Positions 55,139 to 64,000 of a stretch of 64,000 nucleotides of DNA are shown here, in pieces. The stretch's first letter is position 1. Each line of letters opens with the position of its first letter. A model generated the notes under the pieces. That model ran no database searches, was not told where the DNA came from, and was given only the letters and a program-made list of their open reading frames with translations. Position numbers and translations under genes: made by a program. Origin of the DNA: Colocasia esculenta (Eukaryota > Streptophyta > Magnoliopsida > Alismatales > Araceae); the NCBI GenBank assembly GCA_014218235.1, contig CM024766.1, positions 23,781,346-23,845,345 on the forward strand, in the 5' to 3' direction.

Positions 55139-57324
55139 TGTTGCCCAGCTAGCTAGCCCAGAGGGGGGGGTGAATGGGTTATTAAAAATTTGATCTTTGA
55201 TTAATACCTGTTCACTAAAAGGATTACACAACAACTTAAACGAAGGTTAGAGTTAGAGGAAATGAGACAGCAAACACACAAAACACAACCACAAGAAACA
55301 AAGATTTTTATCCTGGTTCGGAACTCCTCTCCACAGGAGACCTACGTCCAGTCCCTGAGCAATACCTCAGGATTTCACTATCAAGGGTACTATCCCCCTC
55401 ACGGATCCTTACACCCATCCTCAACTAGTCTTCCTTCACCTGAAGGGAAAACAACCACCCTGGATACCACCAGGTCTTCCTTCACCCAGAAGGGAACACA
55501 ACTAATAAAAGGAAGTATAAGAACAAGCTTCAGGAACTAGCTCAAACAGCTACAATCTGAAGCAAACAAGCCTCGAGAGAGAAGGAATTTTAACACTGGT
55601 TTCTCTCCAAGGACTACACTGGCTCTCATAGGAATTTCTTCTTGAACACTGAGAGCTAAAGAGCTAAGATGGATTGGAATAGAGTGCTTCGCTTTTGTTT
55701 GAATCACAGAAGACTTGAAGGATTGGCGATTCATTCTTTCAGAATAATCTTCTTCGAAAGTTGTTTTCTTCTGAGTCTTCAGTCTTGTATTTAAGCTTCT
55801 ACTTGAAATTTGAACGTTAAAGATTCGTTGTCTCTCATCCTGGTGTACGTTAGACAGATCTGCAAGGAAGCTTCTGATCTTCAGTCTTTTATCCTTTAGT
55901 ACACGCCAGAGAAACATTTTAATATCTTGTATTTTGTGTCCATCATTGTACAGATAGATCTTGTCAGGTATCTGCAAGCATGTCAACAAAAATAGGAGAC
56001 AGCTAGGACTGTCATTGATCGTTAGTCACAGTTTGGAAAAGATATTGCTAGTTTTAGCTAAGCTTCTTTCTGTCAAAATAAAGATGTAGACAGAGTAGCG
56101 CAATGGTAGAAGATATCGTCTGCATGCATGAGAGATACGTTCAGAGAGCATTGAATGCGTAGCAGTCAAATAGACGAGATACGACTTTGACTATTCAACG
56201 TATATTAAAGAGTATTGATATAATAATGAAATCGATATGAACAAAGCCGATGCCTTTATGACTTATGAAATCATTATAAGTTGATAGGCAAATCGTTATT
56301 ATAATAATGAAATCGTTATAAGCATTTATGAAATCGTTGTGAGATACAAATCGTTGTATTTCTGAAGAAATCGATATGAAACTCTTAACAAATCGTTGTG
56401 AGATACAAATCATTGTGTTTCTGAAGAAATTGATATGAAACTCTTAACAAATCGTTGTGAGATACAAATCGTTGTGTTTCTGAAGAAATCGATATGAAAC
56501 TCTTAACAAATCGTTGTGTTTCTGAAGAAATCGATATGAAACTCTTAACAAATCGTTGTGAGATAAAAATCGTTGTGTTTCTGAAGAAATCGATATGAAA
56601 CTCTTAACAAATCGTTGCACCAAGCAAATCGTTCTGAGTCCTAAAGAAATCGTTTCGACAAGCAAATCGTTACGAGGTCAAAGAAGTCGTTACGGCTAGA
56701 AAGTCGTTGTGAATTCTAAAGAAATCGTTACAAGAACTTAAGAAATCGTTACGGCTAGAAAGTCGTTGTGAATTCTAAAGAAATCGTTACGAGAACTTAA
56801 GGAATCGTTACGGAAGACAAGTCGTTACGAGTTCAAAAGAAATCGTTACGAGAACTTAAGAAATCGTTACGACAGACAAGTCGTTACGCTTTCTAAAGAA
56901 ATCGTTGCGATGTCTTATATAATCGTTACGACGGTCAAGTCGTTACGCTTTCTAAAGAAATCGTTGCGATGTCTTAGTAAATCGTTATGAGATCTTTAAG
57001 AAATCGTTACGGTATCGATTTGTTTGAAACATCACGACTTTTCGGTCAGAAAGGAAATCGATCATAATACTTATGAAATCGTTATAATGACTCTATTGAA
57101 ATCGATATGAACTTATAAACGAATCATTCTGATTATCAATAGAAGTTGATGCAATGACTTGGGAAAAATTATGAAATGAGAGTCTTACCTGATTGTCTTG
57201 AACTTTCTTTTACTTTTATTTCATGTCCTCAAGGCTCAAGTAATTCATTAGTAATGTTTTGTTAATCATCAAAATTAATATATAAATAAGTGAATTAATT
57301 TATATGGAGAAAGTTTGGTCATCA
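55139..57324 (-). repeat. 3' LTR of SIRE-type element (2186 bp)
   Basis: In minus-strand reading it starts TGATGACCAAACTTTCTCC directly after the purine tract and ends CTAGCTGGGCAACA. Its final about 450 nt, with agtgaaatcctgagg and gaaccaggataaaa, match the SIRE-type LTRs in the SBH arms. The middle is taken up by the AAATCGTT array. A frame at 55537-55989 has no domain and I do not call it. Confidence 0.85.
56190..57110 (-). repeat. Degenerate AAATCGTTACGA / AAATCGATATGA array
   Basis: About 900 nt in which aaatcgtt(acga/gtga) or aaatcgatatgaa recurs every 15-25 nt. Part of it (about 56330-56620) is a higher-order repeat of about 65-75 nt (ctgaagaaatcgatatgaaactcttaac). Toward 57000 the units change to aagaaatcgttac. 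The minus-strand core is AACGATTT/ATCGATTT. Confidence 0.88.
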
Positions 57325-57345
57325 ATCTCCCTCTTTTTGATGATG
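57325..57345 (-). other. Polypurine tract of SIRE-type element
   Basis: On the minus strand CATCATCAAAAAGAGGGAGAT directly precedes the LTR start TGATGACC, the form usual in SIRE and Tork elements. Confidence 0.8.
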
Positions 57346-57436
57346 ACAAAATATACTAAACAACATAATGAAAACAACATATTTTTCAATAAGCAAAAAG
57401 ATAGTCTATGAGACAAAGAAGAGAGAAAGCTTTGTA

Positions 57437-58252
57437 TTAATTAGGAGGAAGATAATACATAGGAGACAAAAGGGAGGCATGCTGGGAAATAACAGTCCAT
57501 GCCTTGATCTCCATATCTTCAAAAGTGTGGCGGAAAACACCAGGTGCAACTGAGAAGGAAGAACCCATGGCTGGAGAGATCTTCTGGATGTAGAGCTGCC
57601 GCTGCTCTTCCAGGAATTCTTCATACTGATCTTTGTCCAGGATGAATCGGAAGTAGGTGCTCTTTCCAAAGCTGGCACGATGGAGAAATCTATCCAGAGA
57701 GATGGGATAGAAAATCTTTTGATCAAGCAGATCCTGCTTCAGAGCATAGAATGCAGTATATCTGGCTGCCCACTGAACATAGATCTCTTGAATGGGATTT
57801 ATGGAGTTGAGATCCATGAAGGCTTCGGCTGATAGAATAGGCTTATCTTGATGGACCAAGGAACTGTTGATGGCTTGCAACTGAAGATGGGGTTCCTTGT
57901 AGAGTGTTTCCCATATGGTGGGAGAAAGCCTCTCACACTCAGAGATGAGTGGAGCCAAAACTTGAGAGGAAATGCGGCCAGAGTGGTATTCTCTGAAGAT
58001 AAACCGCAAAAAGGAAGGCATTCTACCCTGCTTAGCTGACATTCTGCCCATCTGCTTAGCAAACATATCAAAGGCATGGGAGCCTGCATCTGAGTCAAAC
58101 ACTAAGGAGTGTAGCTTCGGCAGAAGAACTGGAGAGTCAACTTTGAGATCGGCAAAATCCACTGTGAGGGGAAGATTTATTGGATGTTCTGATCTCAGCA
58201 TCACTATGGCTGAATGAAATTGGTAGAATTGGACTTCAGGCAGCTTGTTCAA
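57437..58252 (-). pseudogene. C-terminal part of env-position ORF (271 codons)
   Basis: A frame on the same strand as the pol and the 805-codon ORF, ending just before the purine tract. It has no domain I recognise. It is rich in aromatic and basic residues, with segments such as FAKQMGRMSAKQGRMPSFLRF and IYVQWAARYTAFYALKQDLLDQ. Between 58531 and 58252 similar protein text continues with one frame change and one in-frame stop. This is therefore probably the C-terminal third of the same original protein rather than a separate gene. Confidence 0.6.
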
Positions 58253-58530
58253 GTATCAGAAATCACTGTATAGCTGGAAGTTCTTGGCAATTCTGATCTC
58301 TTTCAAAATGAAAGGTCCCCAAGAGTTTTTATGCTGAAGAGTAAACCACTCAGAAAGAGTGAGTGGGTGAGCTCTATGGGTAAGGGATTCTGCCCTGGCA
58401 GACAAGTATTTGGTGTACTGAGCTTTGTTGCCCTTGACATTGGCCCACTGATCTTCAGTCTTGAACTCAGTGCCCTCAAAGATTTTGGATTTTTGAGGGT
58501 GGGACAGCTGGATAAAAGGAAGAACAGTGT

Positions 58531-60948
58531 TTAGATGCTCAGAGAGGTTGAGGAAAGGAATACCATAGACGGTGGAGAGGATGCACTTTTGAAGGTATTC
58601 CCTATAGATAGGTCTTCTCTGAGGTTCGAGGGTAAGAGAGTACCAAAGAGGAGGAAATAATGGTGAGGAGGGGATGCTGACAGAGGATGAATGTTTCCTC
58701 CTTTTCTTGGCAGGGCTGGGAGGATCAGTCCTGTGGATATGAGTGGCAGTGAGAGAATGGTGATAAGGGTATTTCTCTCAAAATCATACGAAAGATTAGT
58801 GTCAAAGACACCAAGAAGTGGAGGTTTTTCCGAAATGAAGGTGACAGAGGAAGGAGGAGTAGGAGGATAGAAGAGGTGTTTGGGATTGAAGGATGTAGAC
58901 GGGTGAACTGGAGTGGTTTGAGTGAGAGGTGAAGAAGGTGCGAATGATGATGGAGCTGAGGTGTGAGAAGGAGTGGGAGGGAAAGAAGGTTGAGATGAAA
59001 TGAGAGAGGAAGAAGGTTGGGTGCGAGGCATAGGGTGTTTGAGAGTTGGTGGAGCTGGAGGGGCTGTAGAAGGAGATGAAGGTGAGGAGAGGGTTGGAGT
59101 TGCAAGAGTAGAAGTGTCAGGGGCCTTGGTAGCTTCAATGGGCTCTTTCCCTTTTGCATGACCCTCTCTGACAACTGCAGACGGCCCAGATGGCCCTGAT
59201 GCTGGCACTGATGGCCCTGGTGGCCCTGATGCTTGAGCTGAAGGCCCTGCTGGCCGAGACTCTTGAGCTGGAGGCCCTGGTGGCCGAGGAACAACTGCTG
59301 ATCTGCTCTGAGTAGCTGCAGGAGAAAAACCACTTGACCTTGAAAGAGTAGCAAGCATGGACTTCATATCAGACATTTCCTTGTTGAACCACTTCATAGC
59401 ATTTCGGACTGAAGATATCTCAGAGGTGGTTGAAGCTTGACTGGTCAGAATGCCTTGCACACTGGTCTGAACTGAAGATAAAATATCTCCTTGAGCCTTC
59501 AACAATTCCATAACAGGCTTCATATTTACTTTTCTGTGGCTCTTTCTTGACCTTCTGTGAGCCACTCTCTTTTGTTTGCTCTGCTGAGTGACAAGCTCCT
59601 CAATATGTACATGGCTTGCACTTGGTTCTTCACTTACAGGAGCGCTGGCAGGAGGAGGATTTTTCTGAGATGGTGCATCTGTCTCAGGGGCATTTTCTAT
59701 CAATGGTTCCTTATTGCCAGTTTGCTCCCCCTGAATAGGAGCATGGAGATCAACATTTTCTAGCTCCCCCTGAGCAGGAGCTTCCTCCAAAACAATTTTC
59801 TCAGAGTGGCCTTCTGCCACGGATTCTGAGAAGTTAGATTCACTAGCAAGTTGTTCCCCTTGGCTGGGAACATCTTCCAAAATTACTTCTTGTTGAGTAG
59901 CTGCTTGCACCTCAACACTGACAACTGATTCAGTCAAGTTTTCTGTATGGCCTGGTGCCATAGCTTCTTCTTTATCAAGTCCACCTGTTTCTGAAGTAGC
60001 TGAGGTGGATGGAAGAGAGTCCAAAACATCTCTTAAAATAGAGGCAACTATTGAGGTGGGCAAAGGATCTGCCACACCTGCTACAGCTTCTTCCATTTGA
60101 ACTTCTGGAGGATGGGATTCAATTTCTATAAAAGGTGATCCTGAAATCTCTGCTTGGAGTTCCACTGAAGGTACTGCTGCTCTCTCTATAGCTGCTGATC
60201 TTACCTCTAAAACTGCTGGAGGATCTGCTGCTTCTTCTTGAATCTCTGGGACATCTCCGATGATGGCCTCTCCCTCTGCCACAGAAGACTTGGTCCATAT
60301 CCCATTCTGCATTGAAAAGCCACTTTTCTTTAGGTTCCTGGACCTTATAGACTGGCCCATCTTTTCCACAACAGCTCCAGATAAATCAACTCCAAAATGC
60401 TTGAAAATCATGGTTAGGAGATGAGCGTAGGGCAAGGATACATTCATTTTGCTCTTTGTATCCCAGATTTGAGCACTAGCAAACTTCATTCTCTCCAACA
60501 TGACTGCGGCCAAGTTAATCTCCTTATTCTGGATTACCCAAAACATCATATCTGAATCTGCCCTAGTGCAAGATGAGAAAGTAGCACTCCGGGGAACCAT
60601 AATTTGGCAGATAATGAAATGGAGTAGACGGTTGAATGCAGACATTTGATTGATATCTAATTTTCCATCTTTCAGCCTGAAACCTGGACCTATAATGCCA
60701 AGACCCTTTGCTTCATCGTCCACGGTGTGAACCCCACTATGTCCAGATGTCTTCACTCCAAACAACGTGTGCAGGAGTTCATGGTCTACCTTAATTTGGA
60801 TACCCTTAACAGAGGAGACAAGGGATCCATCCGCCTCTGACTTTAGACAAACGAAAAAGGCTTTCACCAGGTCGGGATAACTTACCTCGGTGAAAGTGGC
60901 AACATCCATCCACTGCATCCTTCTCAAAGCTTCTACTAAACTGCTCAT
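58531..60948 (-). CDS. SIRE env-position ORF, 'putative plant transposon protein' domain
   Basis: An 805-codon frame downstream of pol in the same orientation, the position of the env-like ORF in SIRE elements. Residues 10-200 (LVKAFFVCLKSEADG, then SVKGIQIKVDHELLHTLFGV and PYAHLLTMIFKHFGVDLSG) resemble the plant transposon protein family PF20167. Then come an acidic Glu-rich stretch with QGEQ/QGEL repeats (355-410), a basic patch KQKRVAHRRSRKSHRK (458-473), a predicted coiled coil (476-535), a Gly-Pro-rich stretch (556-590) and a Ser/Pro-rich tail. No signal peptide or clear membrane anchor is visible, so an envelope role is unsupported. The basic patch could be nuclear-targeting. The frame is open but probably lost its C-terminus (see 57437-58252). 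Confidence 0.75.
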   Translation of the reverse strand: MSSLVEALRRMQWMDVATFTEVSYPDLVKAFFVCLKSEADGSLVSSVKGIQIKVDHELLHTLFGVKTSGHSGVHTVDDEAKGLGIIGPGFRLKDGKLDINQMSAFNRLLHFIICQIMVPRSATFSSCTRADSDMMFWVIQNKEINLAAVMLERMKFASAQIWDTKSKMNVSLPYAHLLTMIFKHFGVDLSGAVVEKMGQSIRSRNLKKSGFSMQNGIWTKSSVAEGEAIIGDVPEIQEEAADPPAVLEVRSAAIERAAVPSVELQAEISGSPFIEIESHPPEVQMEEAVAGVADPLPTSIVASILRDVLDSLPSTSATSETGGLDKEEAMAPGHTENLTESVVSVEVQAATQQEVILEDVPSQGEQLASESNFSESVAEGHSEKIVLEEAPAQGELENVDLHAPIQGEQTGNKEPLIENAPETDAPSQKNPPPASAPVSEEPSASHVHIEELVTQQSKQKRVAHRRSRKSHRKVNMKPVMELLKAQGDILSSVQTSVQGILTSQASTTSEISSVRNAMKWFNKEMSDMKSMLATLSRSSGFSPAATQSRSAVVPRPPGPPAQESRPAGPSAQASGPPGPSVPASGPSGPSAVVREGHAKGKEPIEATKAPDTSTLATPTLSSPSSPSTAPPAPPTLKHPMPRTQPSSSLISSQPSFPPTPSHTSAPSSFAPSSPLTQTTPVHPSTSFNPKHLFYPPTPPSSVTFISEKPPLLGVFDTNLSYDFERNTLITILSLPLISTGLILPALPRKGGNIHPLSASPPHHYFLLFGTLLPSNLREDLSIGNTFKSASSPPSMVFLSSTSLSI

Positions 60949-61497
60949 GCCATTCTTCTCTAGATTCTGAACATCTACTGCCTTGTTTCCGCAAATCTTC
61001 GCTTCACGAAGGTGAATCTTTCCTGCTGCTCTGTGGACAGGTACTCAGCACTGTATCCCCCTACACTTCCAGAGATCATCGGAGCGGCCATGGATAGAGA
61101 GAAGAAAACGGTTCTGGAGAAGGGAGATGATGGAAGAGATGGAAGCCCTCGAGGGATTCTTCGCGGGAAGAAGAGAAAGCTTCAAATCTTGCAGAGAGTC
61201 GATGCCGGAATCGTTAGGGCATCGGCTTTGGGCGAACAGATAGAAGAGAAAGGGTAAAGGTAGAAGATGAGTCGTTCCCAGAACGATTTGACTAATTAAA
61301 ATTACTTTATCGAAAACAGGAAGCGCCAAAAGGCGATAACGGCAAAAGGCGACAAAAGGGTTTGACGAGTCAAACTGCTTTTAACACAACAGCGGTCAAA
61401 GAAGAGTAAATAAGCTGAGTTTTGCTTAAAGTCAGGGAGAGAGAAAATTTCATTTAATCTGAAAATTTTATTTGCCAATTTAAATACAGGAATCTTT
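60949..61497 (-). other. Spacer between pol and env-position ORF
   Basis: About 550 nt without a convincing coding frame in element orientation. A plus-strand frame at 61012-61257 has no domain. In SIRE elements a spliced or internally initiated message could use such a gap; I see no clear signal. Confidence 0.4.
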
Positions 61498-62145
61498 TCA
61501 CAAATTGCACATCCCTAATTCCCTTCTAAGAGATGTAAATCTCTCTTCAGGTAGGGCTTTTGTGAAGATATCTGCTAGTTGACCATTTGTATCTATAAAA
61601 GAAATTTCTAAGTTACCACTAGCTACATGATCTCGAATGAAGTGATATCTAACCTCAATATGTTTAGTCCTTGAGTGTTGCACTGGATTCTTAGTGAGGT
61701 TAATGGCACTTGTATTATCACACAGTAGTGGAATTGACTTGATATGAATGCCGAAATCCTCAAGTTGTTGCTTTATCCATAGGAGTTGTGTACAACAACT
61801 TCCAGAAGCAACATATTCTGCCTCAGCTGTTGATAGAGCTACAGAATTTTGTTTCTTGGAGGACCAAGATATCAGACATCCTGCAAGAAACTGATAACAA
61901 CCACTGGTGCTCTTTCTATCTACTTTGCATCCAACATAATCAGCATCAGAATATCCTACTAAATTTATTTCACAAGATTTTGGATACCAATGACCTAAAT
62001 CATGAGTTCTAGCTAAATACCTAAATATTCTTTTTACAGAAATTAAATGAGACTCTCTAGGGTCTGCTTGATACCTAGCACACATGCATACACTAAATAA
62101 AATGTCTGGTCTACTTGCAGTTAAGTAAAGTAATGACCCTATCAT
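61498..62145 (-). pseudogene. SIRE Copia RNase H
   Basis: The frame starts at the conserved MIGSLLYLTASRPDI segment and contains RNase H motifs YSDADYVGC (Asp), STAEAEYVA (Glu) and LLCDNTSAI (Asp), followed by the usual HIEVRYHFIRDHV and QLADIFTKALP end. It ends normally before the spacer. A frame change near 62150 and a stop near 62250 separate it from the reverse transcriptase, so the polyprotein is broken. Confidence 0.9.
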
Positions 62146-62252
62146 ACCTTATAGTTCTTTTGATCTACCTTTTTACCATTTTGATCACTGTCCATTCTGG
62201 TTGATGTGCTCATTGGCGTTGATAGTGGCTTTGCACCTTCAAATCCAAATTT

Positions 62253-62969
62253 CTATAACAGCTCTTTGGTGTACTTAGCTTGACAGATGTGAGTGTCTTC
62301 CTTCCCTTGCTTAATTTGCAATCCAAGGAAGTAATTTAGCTCCCCCATCAAACTCATTTCAAATTCCCCCTGCATAAGCTTTTCAAAGTACTTGCAAAGA
62401 GACTCATCAGTAGATCCAAAAATGATATCATCTACATATATTTGTACAAGAAGTATATGTTTGACTTTAGATTTTATAAATAATGTACTATCTACTTGAC
62501 CTCTAGTGAAACCATGATCTAATAAGAAAGTACTGAGCCTCTCATACCAGGCTCTAGGTGCTTGCTTTAAACCATATAAAGCCTTATGGAGTTTAAATAC
62601 ATGATTTGGAAATTCGGTGTCATCAAAACCTGGAGGTTGTTCAACATACACTTCCTCCTTGATAAAACCATTTAAAAAGGCTGATTTGACATCCATTTGA
62701 AACAATTTTAAATCTAATGCAGATGCATAAGCAAGTAAAATCCTAATAGCCTCAAGTCTAGCCACATGTGCATAGGTTTCATCGAAATCTATGCCTTCCT
62801 CTTGGGAATAGCCTTGAGCTACCAGTCTGGCCTTGTTCCTTAAGATTACTCCAGACTCATCCAGTTTATTTCTGAACACCCACTTGGTGCCAATAACTGA
62901 ATGATTGGATGGTCTAGGAACAAGTGACCATACTTGGTTTCTCTTGAACTGATTTAGTTCATCTTGCAT
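62253..62969 (-). pseudogene. SIRE Copia reverse transcriptase
   Basis: Motifs in order: SVIGTKWVFRNKLDE, ARLVAQGYSQEEGIDF, the catalytic-Asp segment QMDVKSAFLNG, ALYGLKQAPRAWYERLS, and YVDDIIFGS with both catalytic aspartates. The frame stops at KELL near 62253 where the family reads on. Upstream, coding text (PYDYLAFVSQIEPK) continues without a Met to about 63060, then becomes frameshifted before the CACTA-type insertion at 63177. Confidence 0.9.
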
Positions 62970-63176
62970 GGCTATTATCCATGATTCATCAGTTAAAGCT
63001 TCATTGACTGTCTTAGGCTCTATTTGAGAAACAAAGGCTAAATAATCATAAGGGATTACATTACCTCTTGTTCTTACCCTACGGATGGATCACCAATAAT
63101 ATTCTCAGGAGGGTGATCTTTCTTATGTCTCCATTCTTTTGGAAGGTTTTCATGTTGAATTTCAGTCTACTGCAGT

Positions 63177-64000
63177 CACTACAAAAAAAATGACCTATAG
63201 CTTCGCATAATAACCGTAGGTATATGCCACAAAACCGAAGGTAAAACCATTTACCTACGGAACTCGCTACGGTTTGAATCCGACACGCATGCGCCCGTGA
63301 CTAAAGGCTATACCCACAGAAAAATAATCGTAGGCATATATCAGGTTATTCATACAAATATTAACCGTAGGTAAAGAGTTATATAAATCATAGGTATTGA
63401 TATCTATACTTATGGTTTTATAACCGTAGTAATATATTTTTCAGACGATTATAAATAAATGTAAGTATAGATATCATCTATACTGATTGTTTCATAACCG
63501 TAGTAATACCATTTTTTTGAGATGATAAATTTTACAATATATATACTTACGGGTTTAAATTATTGTATGTAATGATATTTAATCATGAATATGAAAAACC
63601 GTAGGTGTTAAAATTTTTTTTTTTTTGCATGTATAAACTAAATACCTGTAAACATGAAATACAGATATATTAACATGGCTAAAATAAAACTGAAATCTAT
63701 ATCCACTCTCATCTGCATCACATAGGCAAAACAACATTAAAATCCATAATATTCACATTCTCATGTCCACTCAAATATCCAACATTAATAAAAATCATAA
63801 TATCATCTGCACCAGGTAAAATAGGGGCTGCCTGCACATCATATCAAATTCACATTCACATCCATAACATTCACATGTCCACTCAAATATCCAGCATTAA
63901 TAAAAATCATAATATCATCTGCACCAGGTAAAATAGGGGCTGCCTGCACATCATATCAAATTCACATTCACATCCATAACATTCACATGTCCACTCAAAT
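63177..64000 (+). mobile_element. CACTA-type DNA transposon, left end
   Basis: It starts CACTACAAAAAAAATGACC, a CACTA terminus, within SIRE pol. The first about 400 nt carry subterminal repeats of aaccgtaggtat and its inverse (acctacggtt), spaced 20-50 nt. No transposase ORF is present in the 824 nt visible; the element runs out of the window. The target duplication cannot be checked without the other end. Confidence 0.75.
63755..64000 (+). repeat. 112-bp tandem repeat inside CACTA-type element
   Basis: Units with cactcaaatatccagcatta...atcatctgcaccagg recur with a period of 112 nt (for example tcaaat at 63771, 63883 and 63995). Just over two copies are visible and the array continues past the window edge. 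Confidence 0.85.

Larger units (their letters stand above)
55139..64000 (-). mobile_element. SIRE-type Copia retrotransposon (partial, minus strand)
   Basis: The element occupies the rest of the window. From left to right: 3' LTR (55139-57324), purine tract, a large env-position ORF, RNase H, reverse transcriptase; integrase, gag and the other LTR are cut off. Its left edge has TGTTGCCC after ggaag, probably one copy of its target duplication (55134-55138). An extra ORF after pol, the reverse transcriptase style (YVDDIIFGST, ALYGLKQAPRAWYERLS) and the GGCAACA LTR end point to the SIRE/Maximus lineage. It interrupts the Gypsy reverse transcriptase and is itself interrupted at 63177 by a CACTA-type element. 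Pol has stops and frame changes. Confidence 0.88.

Noticed and set aside
61012..61257. 81-codon plus-strand frame with KKRKLQILQRVD
   Set aside because: Antisense to the gap between SIRE pol and the env-position ORF, with no domain; likely chance.

Overview
The window is nuclear DNA from a flowering plant. It holds plant-type LTR retrotransposons (Ty3/Gypsy chromoviruses and Ty1/Copia), a SINE, MITEs, CACTA-type ends, and an intron-containing plant sphingolipid gene whose GC-rich codon third positions lean towards a monocot (inference only). I saw no prokaryotic operon, CRISPR array, rRNA or tRNA gene. Almost all coding potential belongs to transposable elements; the only host gene that looks intact is a sphinganine C4-hydroxylase (SBH) gene on the minus strand at 41185-42088.

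Layout. 1-2805: degraded repeats, including a displaced block related to the flank of the SBH duplication. 2806-15948: a poly(A)-tailed LINE-like element encoding only a DUF4283/zinc-knuckle protein; a 10.7 kb Tekay/Del-type Gypsy element (3438-14154) has inserted into its ORF with a 5-bp target duplication. 15949-17582: flank, a SINE and the promoter of the left SBH copy. 17583-26261: an 8.7 kb Copia element sitting in the 5' leader of that copy. 26262-31129: left arm of a large inverted duplication, with the broken left SBH copy and a SIRE-type LTR carrying a hAT-like MITE. 31130-37302: spacer with a perfect solo LTR (35018-35709), CACTA-type ends and a SIRE-like LTR remnant. 37303-42740: right arm in inverted orientation with the same SIRE LTR, the same MITE and the intact SBH gene. 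42741-49939: a Tourist-like MITE, A/T-rich repeats, a broken plant-mobile-domain gene and GC-rich sequence. 49940-55138: 5' part of a second Gypsy element, cut off in its reverse transcriptase by a minus-strand SIRE-type Copia element (55139 to beyond the window). That Copia element carries a large env-position ORF and is itself interrupted by a CACTA-type element starting at 63177.

How it fits together. The two SBH copies are tail to tail, about 14 kb apart. The right copy keeps all three histidine boxes. The left copy has a frameshift, a nonsense codon, a histidine-box substitution, and a Copia element between its TATA box and its ATG. The arms share a SIRE LTR and a MITE, so those insertions predate the duplication; the SINE and the Copia element are in the left arm only, so they came later.

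The most unusual signal is in the untranslated leader of the Copia element (about 20717-21137). Four RNA hairpins share a 19-20-nt tip, while their outer stems differ in sequence yet stay complementary. This pattern suggests a selected RNA structure, perhaps for packaging or translation control, that I do not recognise.
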